Shown here piece by piece: positions 14,018 to 22,099 of a stretch of 24,136 bases of DNA. Position numbers and translations under genes: made by a program. The stretch comes from an uncultured Bacillota bacterium (GTDB lineage Bacteria; Bacillota_I; Bacilli_A; RF39; UBA660), in contig CAMWQX010000001.1 of the NCBI GenBank assembly GCA_947176475.1, positions 1 to 24,136 of the forward strand. The letters run 5' to 3'. The notes under the pieces are model-generated. The model was given only the letters and a program-made list of their open reading frames with translations, did no database searches and was not told the DNA's origin. Each line of letters starts with the position of its first letter. Position 1 is the stretch's first letter.

Positions 14018-14423
14018 ATATCGTAAACCTCACAGAATTTCTTATGAAGGACATGCTAGAGGAAATACTGAATTACATTTCGGTGAATATGGATTACAAG
14101 CAAAAACTGGTGGCTATGTAACAGCTAGACAAATCGAAGCTGCTCGTATCGCTATGACACGTTATATGAAACGTGGTGGTAATGTTTGGATCAACATCTT
14201 CCCACACTTAGCAAGAACAATGCAACCACTTGAAACTAGACAAGGTACAGGAAAAGGTAACGTTGATCATTGGGCTGCTGTAGTTAAAGAAGGTAAAATT
14301 ATGTTTGAAATTGCTGGAGTTAGCGAAGAAGTGGCTCGTGAAGCTTTAAGACTTGCTTCTCATAAGCTAAGTGTTCAAACAAGATTCGTAAAGAAAGAAA
14401 GTGGTGAAACTAATGAAGACTAG
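13995..14423 (+). CDS. rplP: 50S ribosomal protein L16
   Basis: 142 residues. L16 binds near the A-site tRNA elbow. ATG 13995 gives MLMPKRTKYRK, the usual family start; it lies 8 bases after AGGAGG (13981-13986). An ATG at 13989 is only 2 bases after that SD and is rejected. The start is inside rpsC, a 23-base overlap. Landmarks are RGNTELHFGEYGLQA, TARQIEAARIAMTRYMKRGG, WINIFPH and GKGNVDHWAAVVKEGKIMFEIAG. Confidence 0.97.
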   Translation: MLMPKRTKYRKPHRISYEGHARGNTELHFGEYGLQAKTGGYVTARQIEAARIAMTRYMKRGGNVWINIFPHLARTMQPLETRQGTGKGNVDHWAAVVKEGKIMFEIAGVSEEVAREALRLASHKLSVQTRFVKKESGETNED

Positions 14424-14631
14424 TGAAATTAGAAATATGTCCACTGAAGATATCAACAAGAAGATTGCAGAATTAAAAAGAGACTTATTTGATATGCGTT
14501 TAAAGCAAGCTACTGCTTCTTTAGAGAAACCTCATAGAATCAGAGCTGCTAGAAAAGATATCGCAAGAATGAAAACTGTTCTAACAGAAAGAATGATTGC
14601 TGAAAAAACTAATAAAGGAGGAGAAGAATAA
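14413..14631 (+). CDS. rpmC: 50S ribosomal protein L29
   Basis: 72 residues. L29 sits by the tunnel exit next to L23. ATG 14413 (MKTSEIRNMS) is chosen by family length, over the in-frame GTG at 14401. Start is inside rplP by 11 bases, using GGTG as ribosome site. The helix hairpin motif KIAELKRDLFDMRLKQATASLEKPHRI is complete. Confidence 0.96.
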   Translation: MKTSEIRNMSTEDINKKIAELKRDLFDMRLKQATASLEKPHRIRAARKDIARMKTVLTERMIAEKTNKGGEE

Positions 14632-14891
14632 TGAGCGAAACTAAAAGAACTGAATTAATTGGTACTGTTGTAAGTGCTTGCAATGATAAAACTATTACTG
14701 TTTTAGTTGAAACTTATAGAAAGCATCCTCTATATGGTAAGAGAGTAAAATATTCTAAGAAATATGCTGCTCATGATGAAAAAAATATTGCGAAAGTTGG
14801 AGATACAGTTAGATTACTATCTACAAGACCATTATCTAAGACTAAGAGATATGAACTTGTTGAAGTTATAACTGAATCTGTAGCTGCTTAA
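14631..14891 (+). CDS. rpsQ: 30S ribosomal protein S17
   Basis: 86 residues. S17 is an early assembly OB-fold protein. GTVVSACNDKTITVLVETYRKHPLYGKRVKYSKKYAAHDE is the family core, with GDTVRLLSTRPLSKTKRYELVEV after. TAATG overlap with rpmC, GGAGG just upstream. Confidence 0.97.
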   Translation: MSETKRTELIGTVVSACNDKTITVLVETYRKHPLYGKRVKYSKKYAAHDEKNIAKVGDTVRLLSTRPLSKTKRYELVEVITESVAA

Positions 14892-14902
14892 GGAGGGTTA
14901 TT

Positions 14903-15271
14903 ATGATACAACAAGAAACAAGATTAAAAGTTGCTGATAACTCTGGAGCACGTGAGGTTTCAGTCATCCGCGTATTAGGTGGAAGTAAAGTTAAATATGG
15001 AAACATTGGAGATGTTGTAGTTGCTTCTGTAAAGAAAGCTATTCCAAATTCAAATGTTAAAAAAGGAAAAGTAGTTAAAGCTGTTATTGTAAGAAGTGTA
15101 GAAGGAGTAAGAAGAGCCGATGGTTCGCTTATCAAATTTGGTGATAACGCATGTGTATTAATCAAGGATGATAAGAGTCCAGTAGGAACTCGTGTTCTTG
15201 GTCCAGTAGCTAGAGAGCTTCGTGAAAAAGACTTCATGAAGATCGTATCTTTAGCAAGCGAAGTTTTATAG
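14903..15271 (+). CDS. rplN: 50S ribosomal protein L14
   Basis: 122 residues, exactly the usual length. L14 forms an intersubunit bridge. MIQQETRLKVADNSGAREV, the VVASVKKAIPN segment, VIVRSVEGVRRADGSLIKF and GTRVLGPVARELREKDFMKIVSLASEVL are nearly canonical. SD AGGAGGG upstream. Confidence 0.98.
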   Translation: MIQQETRLKVADNSGAREVSVIRVLGGSKVKYGNIGDVVVASVKKAIPNSNVKKGKVVKAVIVRSVEGVRRADGSLIKFGDNACVLIKDDKSPVGTRVLGPVARELREKDFMKIVSLASEVL

Positions 15272-15280
15272 GAGGATAAC

Positions 15281-15619
15281 ATGAAGGTTAAAGTTGGAGA
15301 TAAAGTAAAAATTCTTGCTGGAAAAGATAAAGGCAAGGAAGGTACTGTTACAGTTACTTTAAAGAAAAAAGACAAAGTTGTAGTAAGTGGTATCAATATT
15401 GTTAAAAAACATATGAAACCAAGTGCTATGAATGAAAATGGTGGCATCGTAAGTGTTGAAGCCCCAATTCATGTATCTAATGTAAAAGTTATTGAAGGAT
15501 CAAAAAATGCTAAGGCTGCTGCTAAAGTAGAAAAATCCGCTACAAAGACTGCAAAGACAACAGAAAAGAAAACTACTAAAAAAACTACTAAAAAAGAAGT
15601 AGGTGAAGATAATGAATAG
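15281..15619 (+). CDS. rplX: 50S ribosomal protein L24 with Lys/Thr tail
   Basis: 112 residues. L24 initiates 50S assembly and sits by the tunnel exit. The KOW motif KVKILAGKDKGKEGTV (8-23), VVSGINIVKKHMKP and SVEAPIHVSNV are normal. From about residue 75 there is an added low-complexity tail of Lys, Thr and Ala (TEKKTTKKTTKKEVGEDNE at the end). Ordinary L24 proteins are near 100-105 residues. The tail's last codons overlap the rplE start by 8 bases and carry its AGGTG ribosome site. Confidence 0.96.
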   Translation: MKVKVGDKVKILAGKDKGKEGTVTVTLKKKDKVVVSGINIVKKHMKPSAMNENGGIVSVEAPIHVSNVKVIEGSKNAKAAAKVEKSATKTAKTTEKKTTKKTTKKEVGEDNE

Positions 15620-16151
15620 TTTAAGAGAAAAATATGAAAACGAAATTAAGAAGGATTTAATGACTAAGTTCAATTATTCTTCTATAATGCAAGTTCCTAA
15701 ACTAGAAAAAATCGTTATTAATATTGGTGCTGGAGAAGCAAGCCATGATTCAAAATTTATTGAAGCTGCTGCTGCTGATCTAGAGACTATAACTGGTCAA
15801 AAACCTGTTATTACTAAAGCTAAAAAGTCCATCGCTGGTTTTAAACTAAGAGAAGGACAAAGCATTGGTACTAAAGTTACTTTAAGAGGAGAAAATATGT
15901 ACAATTTCATGGAGAAATTAATTCGTGTTGCTCTACCTCGTGTACGTGACTTTAGAGGTATTAGTCCAAAAGCATTCGATGGTTTTGGAAACTATACATT
16001 AGGAATTAAAGAACAATTAATTTTCCCAGAAATCGATTATGATAAAGTGTTAAAAATTAGAGGAATGGATATTGTTTTTGTAACAACTGCAAAGACAAAT
16101 GAAGAAGCTTTAGAATTATTAAAAGGCTTCGGAATGCCATTTAGAAAGTAG
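15612..16151 (+). CDS. rplE: 50S ribosomal protein L5
   Basis: 179 residues. L5 binds 5S rRNA and contacts the P-site tRNA. ATG 15612 (MNSLREKYENEI) is chosen by family; a GTG at 15603 lies in the ribosome site. MQVPKLEKIVINIGAGEA, KPVITKAKKSIAGFKLREGQSIGTKVTLRG and the ending FGMPFRK are hallmarks. Start overlaps rplX by 8 bases. Confidence 0.97.
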   Translation: MNSLREKYENEIKKDLMTKFNYSSIMQVPKLEKIVINIGAGEASHDSKFIEAAAADLETITGQKPVITKAKKSIAGFKLREGQSIGTKVTLRGENMYNFMEKLIRVALPRVRDFRGISPKAFDGFGNYTLGIKEQLIFPEIDYDKVLKIRGMDIVFVTTAKTNEEALELLKGFGMPFRK

Positions 16152-16159
16152 GTATTTGT

Positions 16160-16345
16160 ATGGCTAAGAAAAGTATGGTTGTGAAGGCTTCTCGCCCACA
16201 AAAATTTAAAGTTAGAGAATATACACGTTGCCAAAGATGTGGACGTCCTCATGGCGTTTTACGTAAGTTTGGCTTATGCCGTATTTGTTTTAGAGAACTT
16301 GCTAATCAAGGACAAATACCTGGCGTTAAAAAATCTAGTTGGTAG
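16160..16345 (+). CDS. rpsN: 30S ribosomal protein S14, zinc-binding type
   Basis: 61 residues, the short zinc-type S14 common in Gram-positives. The zinc ribbon is intact: CQRCGRPHG (24-32) and CRICFREL (40-47), giving four cysteines. MAKKSMVVKASRP start and SSW end fit. It lies between rplE and rpsH as usual. Confidence 0.98.
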   Translation: MAKKSMVVKASRPQKFKVREYTRCQRCGRPHGVLRKFGLCRICFRELANQGQIPGVKKSSW

Positions 16346-16359
16346 AAAGGAAGTAAGTT

Positions 16360-16758
16360 ATGGTAAATGATAGAATAGCTGATATGCTTACAAGAATACG
16401 TAATGCAAATCAAATGAAATATGATACAGTTGATGTTCTTGGATCTAAGATGACAGTTGAAATAGCTCGTATCTTAAAAGAAGAAGGATATATTTCTGAA
16501 TATAAATTAACAGAAGCTACTAACGGTAATACATTAACTATTAATTTAAAGTATACTGAAGGTAAGAAGACTCGTGTAATCACTGGATTAAAGAGAATTT
16601 CTAAATCTGGATTAAGAGTATATGCTAAACATGATGAACTTCCTAGAGTTCTAAATGGATTAGGTATTGCAATTATCTCGACTTCTGAAGGAATTATGAC
16701 TGATAGAGATGCTAGAAATAAAAAACTAGGAGGAGAAGTACTTGCTTACATTTGGTAA
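16360..16758 (+). CDS. rpsH: 30S ribosomal protein S8
   Basis: 132 residues. S8 binds central 16S rRNA and in E. coli represses the spc operon. DRIADMLTRIRNANQ (4-18), KRISKSGLRVYAKHDELPRVLNGLGIAIISTSEGIMTDRDARNKKLGGEVLAYIW is full and canonical. Start preceded by AAAGGAAG. Confidence 0.98.
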   Translation: MVNDRIADMLTRIRNANQMKYDTVDVLGSKMTVEIARILKEEGYISEYKLTEATNGNTLTINLKYTEGKKTRVITGLKRISKSGLRVYAKHDELPRVLNGLGIAIISTSEGIMTDRDARNKKLGGEVLAYIW

Positions 16759-16775
16759 TCAAGGAAATATTGGTT

Positions 16776-17315
16776 ATGAGTAGAATAGGAAATAGAGTAT
16801 TAAGTATTCCTGAAGGTGTTACTTGCACAATCGCTGATAATACGATTACTGTTAAGGGACCTAAAGGAGAATTATCATACACTTTTGATAGCACAATGAC
16901 TGTTGCTGTTGAAGAAGGAAAATTAAATGTTACTCGTGAAAACGAAACTAAAAGAGTTAAATCTCTACATGGTACAACAAATGCATTAATTGCTAATATG
17001 CTAACTGGTGTATCAAAAGGATTCCAAAAAGGATTAGAAGCTGTTGGTGTTGGTTACAAATTCAGCGTAGCTGGTAAAAAAGTAACTGTCAATGCCGGTT
17101 ATTCTCATCCAGTTGAATTAACTGCTCCAGAAGGTGTTTCTGTTGAAGCAGTATCCAATACAGAAATTACTGTAAGTGGAATTGATAAACAAAAAGTATC
17201 TGAATTTGCGGCTAATATTCGTAAGATTCGTAAGCCAGAACCTTATAAAGGTAAGGGTATACGTTATAAAGGCGAATACGTAAGACGTAAAGAAGGAAAG
17301 AAAGCAGCTAAATAG
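16776..17315 (+). CDS. rplF: 50S ribosomal protein L6
   Basis: 179 residues, usual length. L6 is near the factor-binding site. ATG 16776 (MSRIGNRVLSIPEGV) is the family start; the in-frame ATG at 16752 would overlap rpsH and has no SD. Two L6 repeats are visible, the second ending in GVSVEAVSNTEITVSGIDKQKV, with IRKIRKPEPYKGKGIRYKGEYVRRKEGKKAAK as the conserved C-terminus. Confidence 0.97.
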   Translation: MSRIGNRVLSIPEGVTCTIADNTITVKGPKGELSYTFDSTMTVAVEEGKLNVTRENETKRVKSLHGTTNALIANMLTGVSKGFQKGLEAVGVGYKFSVAGKKVTVNAGYSHPVELTAPEGVSVEAVSNTEITVSGIDKQKVSEFAANIRKIRKPEPYKGKGIRYKGEYVRRKEGKKAAK

Positions 17316-17332
17316 GTAGGAGGAGAAAAAAT

Positions 17333-17689
17333 ATGATTAAGAAAGAATCAACAAACGTTGCAAGACAAAGAAGACATGCAAGAGTTCGTAAGAATGTTTT
17401 TGGAACTAATGAATGTCCAAGATTAAATGTATTTAGATCTAATTCTCAAATATTCGCTCAAATTATTGATGACGAAAAAGGTACTACCTTAGTTAGCTCT
17501 TCAAGCGTTGAACTAAAAATAAAAAATGGTGGAAACGCTGAAGGTGCTAAATTAGTTGGTGCTGATATTGCTAAAAAAGCAGTAAAAGCTGGAATTAAAT
17601 CAGTAGTATTTGATAGAGGTGGTTACCAATATCATGGTCGTGTTGCTGCTCTAGCAGAAGCTGCACGTGAAAATGGATTGGAATTTTAG
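17333..17689 (+). CDS. rplR: 50S ribosomal protein L18
   Basis: 118 residues. L18 binds 5S rRNA with L5. RRHARVRKNVFGTNECPRLNVFRSNSQIFAQIIDD, SVVFDRGGYQYHGRVAALAEAARENGLEF are canonical. SD GTAGGAGGAG upstream. Confidence 0.98.
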   Translation: MIKKESTNVARQRRHARVRKNVFGTNECPRLNVFRSNSQIFAQIIDDEKGTTLVSSSSVELKIKNGGNAEGAKLVGADIAKKAVKAGIKSVVFDRGGYQYHGRVAALAEAARENGLEF

Positions 17690-17699
17690 GAGGTAAATT

Positions 17700-18209
17700 A
17701 TGGCAAGACAAGAAAAAGTAATGGATCCTAAGAAAAAGCTTTTAGATGAAAAAGTTATAAACATCGGAAGAGTAACAAAAGTTACTAAAGGTGGACGTGA
17801 TTTTAAATTCTCTGCTGCTATGGTAGTAGGAGATGGAAAAGGCTTAGTAGGAATTGGAACAGGTAAAGCTAAAGAAGTACCTGAAGCTATTAGTAAAGGT
17901 TTACAAGCTGCTAATAAAAACTTAGTAAGAGTTTCTTTAGTAGATAATCGTACTATTCCTCATGAAGCAATCGGTGAATGTGGAAGAGCTAGAGTTTTAA
18001 TTAAACCAGCTCCAAAAGGAACAGGTATCATCGCTGGTGGTGCTGCTCGTGCAGTATTAGAACTTGCTGGTGTTAAAGATATCGTTGCTAAATCACTTGG
18101 TTCAAATACTAAAGTTAACGTTGCTAAAGCAACATTAGAAGCATTAAAATCTGAACGTACAGCTGAACAAATCGCTGAATTACGTGGTAAGAAAGTGGAG
18201 GAGTTATAA
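17700..18209 (+). CDS. rpsE: 30S ribosomal protein S5
   Basis: 169 residues. S5 affects decoding accuracy and mRNA entry. The N-terminal double-stranded RNA-type domain has GGRDFKFSAAMVVGDGKGLVGIGTGKAKEVPEAI, and the C-terminal domain has LIKPAPKGTGIIAGGAARAVLELAGV. It ends one base before rplO. In most Firmicutes rpmD (L30) sits here; it is absent. Confidence 0.98.
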   Translation: MARQEKVMDPKKKLLDEKVINIGRVTKVTKGGRDFKFSAAMVVGDGKGLVGIGTGKAKEVPEAISKGLQAANKNLVRVSLVDNRTIPHEAIGECGRARVLIKPAPKGTGIIAGGAARAVLELAGVKDIVAKSLGSNTKVNVAKATLEALKSERTAEQIAELRGKKVEEL

Positions 18210-18210
18210 T

Positions 18211-18651
18211 ATGAAATTAGAAAATTTAAGTAAATCTCCAGAAGCTAAAACAAGAAAAAGAGTTGGACGTGGACCAGGATCAGGAATGGGTAAAACTGCT
18301 ACTCGTGGTGAAAATGGTCAAAAGTCTAGAAGTGGTGTTAGTATTTCACCTTGGTTCGAAGGTGGACAAACTCCATTATACAGAAGAGTTCCTAAAAGAG
18401 GATTTAACAATGCAAGATTCAGAACTGAATATGCAACAATTAATCTATCAGACTTAAATAGATTCAATGATGGAGACATAGTTACTCCAGAACTATTAAA
18501 GGAATTAGGAATTGTTAAAAAGCAATTAGCTGGTATTAAAGTACTTGCTAATGGTAATTTAGAAAAGAAGGTTACTGTAAGAGCTCATAGATTCTCATCT
18601 AAAGCTGTTACTAAGATTGAGGAAAAAGGCGGAACAGCTGAGGTGATTTAA
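18211..18651 (+). CDS. rplO: 50S ribosomal protein L15
   Basis: 146 residues. ATG 18211 (MKLENLSKSPEAK) is the family start; the in-frame ATG at 18184 would lie within rpsE. The Gly/Arg N-terminal arm KTRKRVGRGPGSGMGKTATRGENGQKSRSG is clear, then WFEGGQTPLYRRVPKRGF. SD GGAGGAG at 18197-18203 lies in rpsE. One base separates it from rpsE, suggesting coupling. Confidence 0.97.
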   Translation: MKLENLSKSPEAKTRKRVGRGPGSGMGKTATRGENGQKSRSGVSISPWFEGGQTPLYRRVPKRGFNNARFRTEYATINLSDLNRFNDGDIVTPELLKELGIVKKQLAGIKVLANGNLEKKVTVRAHRFSSKAVTKIEEKGGTAEVI

Positions 18652-18652
18652 A

Positions 18653-19945
18653 ATGTTCAAGAATCTTAAAGGATTATTTAGTCCGAACAATAAAGATTTG
18701 CGAAAAAGAATTTACTTCACCTTACTTGTGTTAACAGTCTTTTCCTTAGGAACTAATATAATTGTTCCTGGCGCAAAGCAAATTACACAAAGCTTAGGTT
18801 TCTTAGATTTATTAAACCTAATGAGTGGTGGTAGTTTAAAGACTTTTTCAATATTTGCATTAGGAGTTATGCCTTATATTACAGCATCAATTCTTACGCA
18901 ATTATTACAAATGGATATTGTTCCATATTTTAAAGAATTAAAAGAACAAGGAGCTACCGGTAGACAAAAGATAAATAGAATTAACCGTTACTTAGGTATC
19001 CTATTTGCTTTTGTTCAAGGTTATATATATTCCGTTGCCTTTATGGGTGGAACAACTGCTGAAGTCCTAAAGACAACCCTTATATTAACTGCTGGAACAT
19101 CTCTATTACTATGGCTAGCTGATCAAATATCTAATAAAGGATTGGGAAATGGTGTATCATTGTTCATCATGGCAGGTATTGTTAATACTTTACCATCGAC
19201 ATTTATTGATGCATTTAAAGACTTTATTATGGCAGATAGCTTAAGTAAGGCTTTAGGAATTATCCTTTTTGTTGCATTTATCATTGCTTATTTAATTATT
19301 TTAATAGGTGTTGTATACATGCAAATAAGTGAAAGAAGAATTCCAATACAACATAGTACAAGAACAGACAGTTCTTACGCCAAAGAACAATCTTATATAC
19401 CTTTAAAATTAAATTCAGCAAGTGTTATGCCTGTAATCTTCGCAAACGCACTTACAAGCATACCACAATTAATTGCACAAGTAATTAATAATGAGGCATT
19501 TAGAAATTTTGTTGATAAGTATATTGTATATACTTCCTTAACAGGATATATTCTTTATGTTATCTTAATATTCGCTTTTGGATATGTTTATACCTTAATG
19601 GAACTTAATCCAAAGGAAATGAGTGAAAATCTCGATAAGAATAGAAGCTATATTCCGGGAATAACTCCTGGAGAAAAAACAACTGCATACTTAAAAGGAA
19701 CAATTTCTAGACTTACTGTTGTTGGAAGTTTATTTCTAGTAGCTATTGCTTCTATTCCAATAATATTTAGTAAAATATCTGGTATGTCCATTGTTTCTGG
19801 TTTATCAATTTCTAAATCAGTAACACTTGGAGGTACTGGACTATTAATAGTAGTTGGTGTTGCTCTTGAAACTTATAAACAACTTGAAAGTAGCATCGTG
19901 TCACGTAGTTATCAAGGAAGTAGAAAGAGAAGACATAGAAGATGA
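18653..19945 (+). CDS. secY: Protein translocase subunit SecY
   Basis: 430 residues, the channel-forming subunit of the SecYEG translocon. Ten hydrophobic spans are expected and the pattern fits. The plug region follows the first span (about 22-39), the second span is at about 66-85, and cytoplasmic basic loops include GATGRQKINRINRYLG (100-115) and the C5-type ISERRIPIQHSTR (about 223-235), which contact SecA or the ribosome. The C-terminus ends in basic RRHRR. It starts one base after the rplO stop (TAAA ATG). Its stop overlaps adk in ATGA. Confidence 0.97.
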   Translation: MFKNLKGLFSPNNKDLRKRIYFTLLVLTVFSLGTNIIVPGAKQITQSLGFLDLLNLMSGGSLKTFSIFALGVMPYITASILTQLLQMDIVPYFKELKEQGATGRQKINRINRYLGILFAFVQGYIYSVAFMGGTTAEVLKTTLILTAGTSLLLWLADQISNKGLGNGVSLFIMAGIVNTLPSTFIDAFKDFIMADSLSKALGIILFVAFIIAYLIILIGVVYMQISERRIPIQHSTRTDSSYAKEQSYIPLKLNSASVMPVIFANALTSIPQLIAQVINNEAFRNFVDKYIVYTSLTGYILYVILIFAFGYVYTLMELNPKEMSENLDKNRSYIPGITPGEKTTAYLKGTISRLTVVGSLFLVAIASIPIIFSKISGMSIVSGLSISKSVTLGGTGLLIVVGVALETYKQLESSIVSRSYQGSRKRRHRR

Positions 19946-20589
19946 AAAATATAATCTTTATTGCTCCCCCTGCAGCAGGAAAGGGAACACAAAGTGAATT
20001 GCTAGTAAAAAAATATGGATTTGCTCATGTTTCAACAGGAGATCTATTGAGAAATGAAGTTGCTGAACAAACAGAACTTGGACGTGAAATTGAAGAAAAA
20101 ATGCAACAAGGTATTCTAATCAGTAATGAAATAGTAAGTGCTTTGTTAAAAAAACGCTTAAGTCAAAAAGATAATGAAGCAGGTTACATTCTTGATGGAT
20201 ATCCTAGAAAATATGAACAATGCAAAATGCTAGAGAATATTATGCAAGAATTAAATATGAAAGTAGATGTTGTTTTATATCTTGATATGGATGAAGAAAC
20301 AGCAATGCATCGTGCCTTAGGTCGTATAACTTGTCCAAAATGCGGACGTGGTTTTAATAGATATGAGGAAGCGACAAAGCCTAAGACAGAAAATATCTGT
20401 GATGATTGCAATGTTGAATTAACTTCTCGTAGTGATGATAATGAAGAATCATTTAAGATTCGCTTTAATCAATATGTTAATGAAGTTGAACCAATATTGA
20501 ATTATTATAAAGAATTAGGTATACTTAAAATAATTGATAATAGTGGTACACCTGAGAGTACTTTTGCTAAAATAGAAGAAGTGATTTAA
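19942..20589 (+). CDS. adk: Adenylate kinase with altered P-loop
   Basis: 215 residues. It interconverts AMP+ATP and 2 ADP. Retained features are STGDLLR (31-37), DGYPR, the lid zinc site CPKCGRG...CDDC with four cysteines as in Gram-positive enzymes, and TSRSDDNEESFKIRF. The P-loop reads APPAAGKGTQ (8-17); the usual form is G-x-P-G-A-G-K-G-T, so both the first Gly and the mid Gly are Ala. Lysine 14 and the following Gly-Thr are kept. It could still be active, or a second kinase may supply the main activity. Start overlaps secY by 4 bases and its stop overlaps map by 1. Confidence 0.93.
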   Translation: MKNIIFIAPPAAGKGTQSELLVKKYGFAHVSTGDLLRNEVAEQTELGREIEEKMQQGILISNEIVSALLKKRLSQKDNEAGYILDGYPRKYEQCKMLENIMQELNMKVDVVLYLDMDEETAMHRALGRITCPKCGRGFNRYEEATKPKTENICDDCNVELTSRSDDNEESFKIRFNQYVNEVEPILNYYKELGILKIIDNSGTPESTFAKIEEVI

Positions 20590-21335
20590 TGATTAATATA
20601 TATAGTGATGATGAGATTAAAATAATTAAAGAATCTGGACATATTACATATATGTGTCATCAACATATGAAACAGTTCATTAAACCGGGAGTTACTACTA
20701 AATTCTTAGATGATGAAGCAGGAAGGTTTATTACCGAACAAGGCGGAGTCCCAAGTTGTTTAAACTATGAGGGCTTCCCTCGTAATATCTGCATATCAAT
20801 AAATGATGAAGTTGTCCACGGAATGGGCTCTGAAAGACAACTAAGAGAAGGAGATATTGTAACCTTAGATATCTGCACACTTTATAAAGGTTATCATTCA
20901 GATTCTGCATGGTCTTATCCCGTAGGTAAAGTAAATAAAACAAAAGAACACTTACTTTATCATACAGAAAAAGCCCTTTATGCAGGCTTAAAAGAACTTA
21001 AAAATGGCGTTCCACTTGGAAATGCTTCAGCAAGAATTCAACAATATGCTGAAAAACACAGCTTAGGCGTTATTCGCGAATTGGTTGGACATGGTGTGGG
21101 ACATGAATTACATGAAGATCCTGATGTACCAAATTATGGTAAATATAATTCAGGAGTTGTCTTACGTACTGGCATGGTAATAGCGGTTGAACCGATGTTA
21201 ACAGCTGGCGATAGACACGTTGTTATGCTTGATGATGATTGGACAATAGTAACTGAGGATGGAAGTCCTGCAGCGCACTATGAACATACAGTTGCCATCC
21301 GAGAAGATGGTTATGAAATACTTACAGGAGAGTGA
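20589..21335 (+). CDS. map: Methionine aminopeptidase type I
   Basis: 248 residues. It removes the initiator methionine from nascent proteins. All five metal ligands are in place: D94 (TLDIC), D105 (YHSDSA), H168 (VGHGVG), E201 (AVEPM) and E232 (HYEHT). The catalytic H175 in LHEDPDVPNYG also fits. No N-terminal zinc extension. TAATG overlap with adk. Confidence 0.97.
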   Translation: MINIYSDDEIKIIKESGHITYMCHQHMKQFIKPGVTTKFLDDEAGRFITEQGGVPSCLNYEGFPRNICISINDEVVHGMGSERQLREGDIVTLDICTLYKGYHSDSAWSYPVGKVNKTKEHLLYHTEKALYAGLKELKNGVPLGNASARIQQYAEKHSLGVIRELVGHGVGHELHEDPDVPNYGKYNSGVVLRTGMVIAVEPMLTAGDRHVVMLDDDWTIVTEDGSPAAHYEHTVAIREDGYEILTGE

Positions 21336-21338
21336 AAA

Positions 21339-21563
21339 ATGGCTAAAGAGCAAAAAATCGAAGTCGATGGAAAAGTAATCGACATCAATCATGATATCTA
21401 TACTGTCGAGTTAGATAATAAAGTTGTTGTAACTGCCCGTGTTTCTGGTAAAATACGACTTAACATGATTCGTATTTTAGCAGGTGATAGAGTTACAGTA
21501 GCGTTGTCACCAACTGATTTAACACATGGGATAATAAAATATAGAAAAAAAGAAGAAAAATAA
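21339..21563 (+). CDS. infA: Translation initiation factor IF-1
   Basis: 74 residues. OB-fold factor binding the 30S A site. MAKEQKIEVDGKVIDI, YTVELDNKVVVTARVSGKIRLNMIRILAGDRVTVALSPTDLTHGIIKYR is typical, with a Lys/Glu end. Starts three bases after map. Confidence 0.97.
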   Translation: MAKEQKIEVDGKVIDINHDIYTVELDNKVVVTARVSGKIRLNMIRILAGDRVTVALSPTDLTHGIIKYRKKEEK

Positions 21564-21576
21564 ATGGAGGTTTATT

Positions 21577-21690
21577 ATGAAGGTAAGAGCAAGCGTTAAG
21601 AAAATCTGCCCTAAATGTAGAATAATAAGAAGAAAAGGTAAAGTTATGGTTATTTGTGAAAATCCAAAACACAAACAAAAACAAGGTTAG
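21577..21690 (+). CDS. rpmJ: 50S ribosomal protein L36
   Basis: 37 residues. The frame reads MKVRASVKKICPKCRIIRRK and ends KHKQKQG. The zinc ligands C11, C14, C27 and H32 are present, making it the zinc-binding form. Start ATG 21577 follows GGAGG at 21566-21570, stop TAG at 21688-21690. It sits between infA and rpsM, as in Firmicutes. Confidence 0.97.
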   Translation: MKVRASVKKICPKCRIIRRKGKVMVICENPKHKQKQG

Positions 21691-21704
21691 GAGGATAAAA
21701 GATT

Positions 21705-22079
21705 ATGGCACGTATTAAAAATATCGAATTACCAAAAGATAAGGCTTTATATATTGGATTAACTGCTATTTATGGTATTGGACAAAGCACTGCAAAGAAA
21801 ATTTGTAAAGATGCAGGTGTTGATCCAGAAATGAAAGTTAGAGATTTAGACTTAGATCAAGAAAGCAAAATAAGATCAGAAGTTGATAATTATGTTGTTG
21901 AAGGAGAACTTCGCCGTGAAGTTCAAATGAACATCAAAATGAAAATGGAAATTGGATCATACCAAGGAAGTAGACATAAAAAAGGTTTACCAGTTCATGG
22001 ACAAAGTACAAGAAGTAATGCTCGTACTAGAAAAGGAAAAGGTAAAGTTGTTGCTAACAAGAAAAAAGTTGGTAAATAA
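21705..22079 (+). CDS. rpsM: 30S ribosomal protein S13
   Basis: 124 residues. S13 in the 30S head contacts S19 and the P-site tRNA. The helix-hairpin-helix motif with GLTAIYGIGQSTAKKIC (18-34), then NVRDL-like KVRDLD and the C-terminal arm PVHGQSTRSNARTRKGKGK fit. The usual PVRGQ is PVHGQ here, a mild change. Confidence 0.97.
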   Translation: MARIKNIELPKDKALYIGLTAIYGIGQSTAKKICKDAGVDPEMKVRDLDLDQESKIRSEVDNYVVEGELRREVQMNIKMKMEIGSYQGSRHKKGLPVHGQSTRSNARTRKGKGKVVANKKKVGK

Positions 22080-22099
22080 TTGAACGGAGGTTAATTTAT

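Noticed and set aside
14866..15447. Minus-strand frame of 193 residues opposite rplN and rplX
   Set aside because: Antisense to two certain ribosomal genes; composition (Leu/Ser/Thr-rich) is typical of a shadow frame.
18205..18210. TATAAT between rpsE and rplO
   Set aside because: It spans the rpsE stop codon and has no -35 at suitable distance; a promoter here would also give a transcript lacking the rplO ribosome site.
18263..18457. 64-residue alternative-frame ORF inside rplO
   Set aside because: Fully inside rplO in another frame, with no ribosome site.
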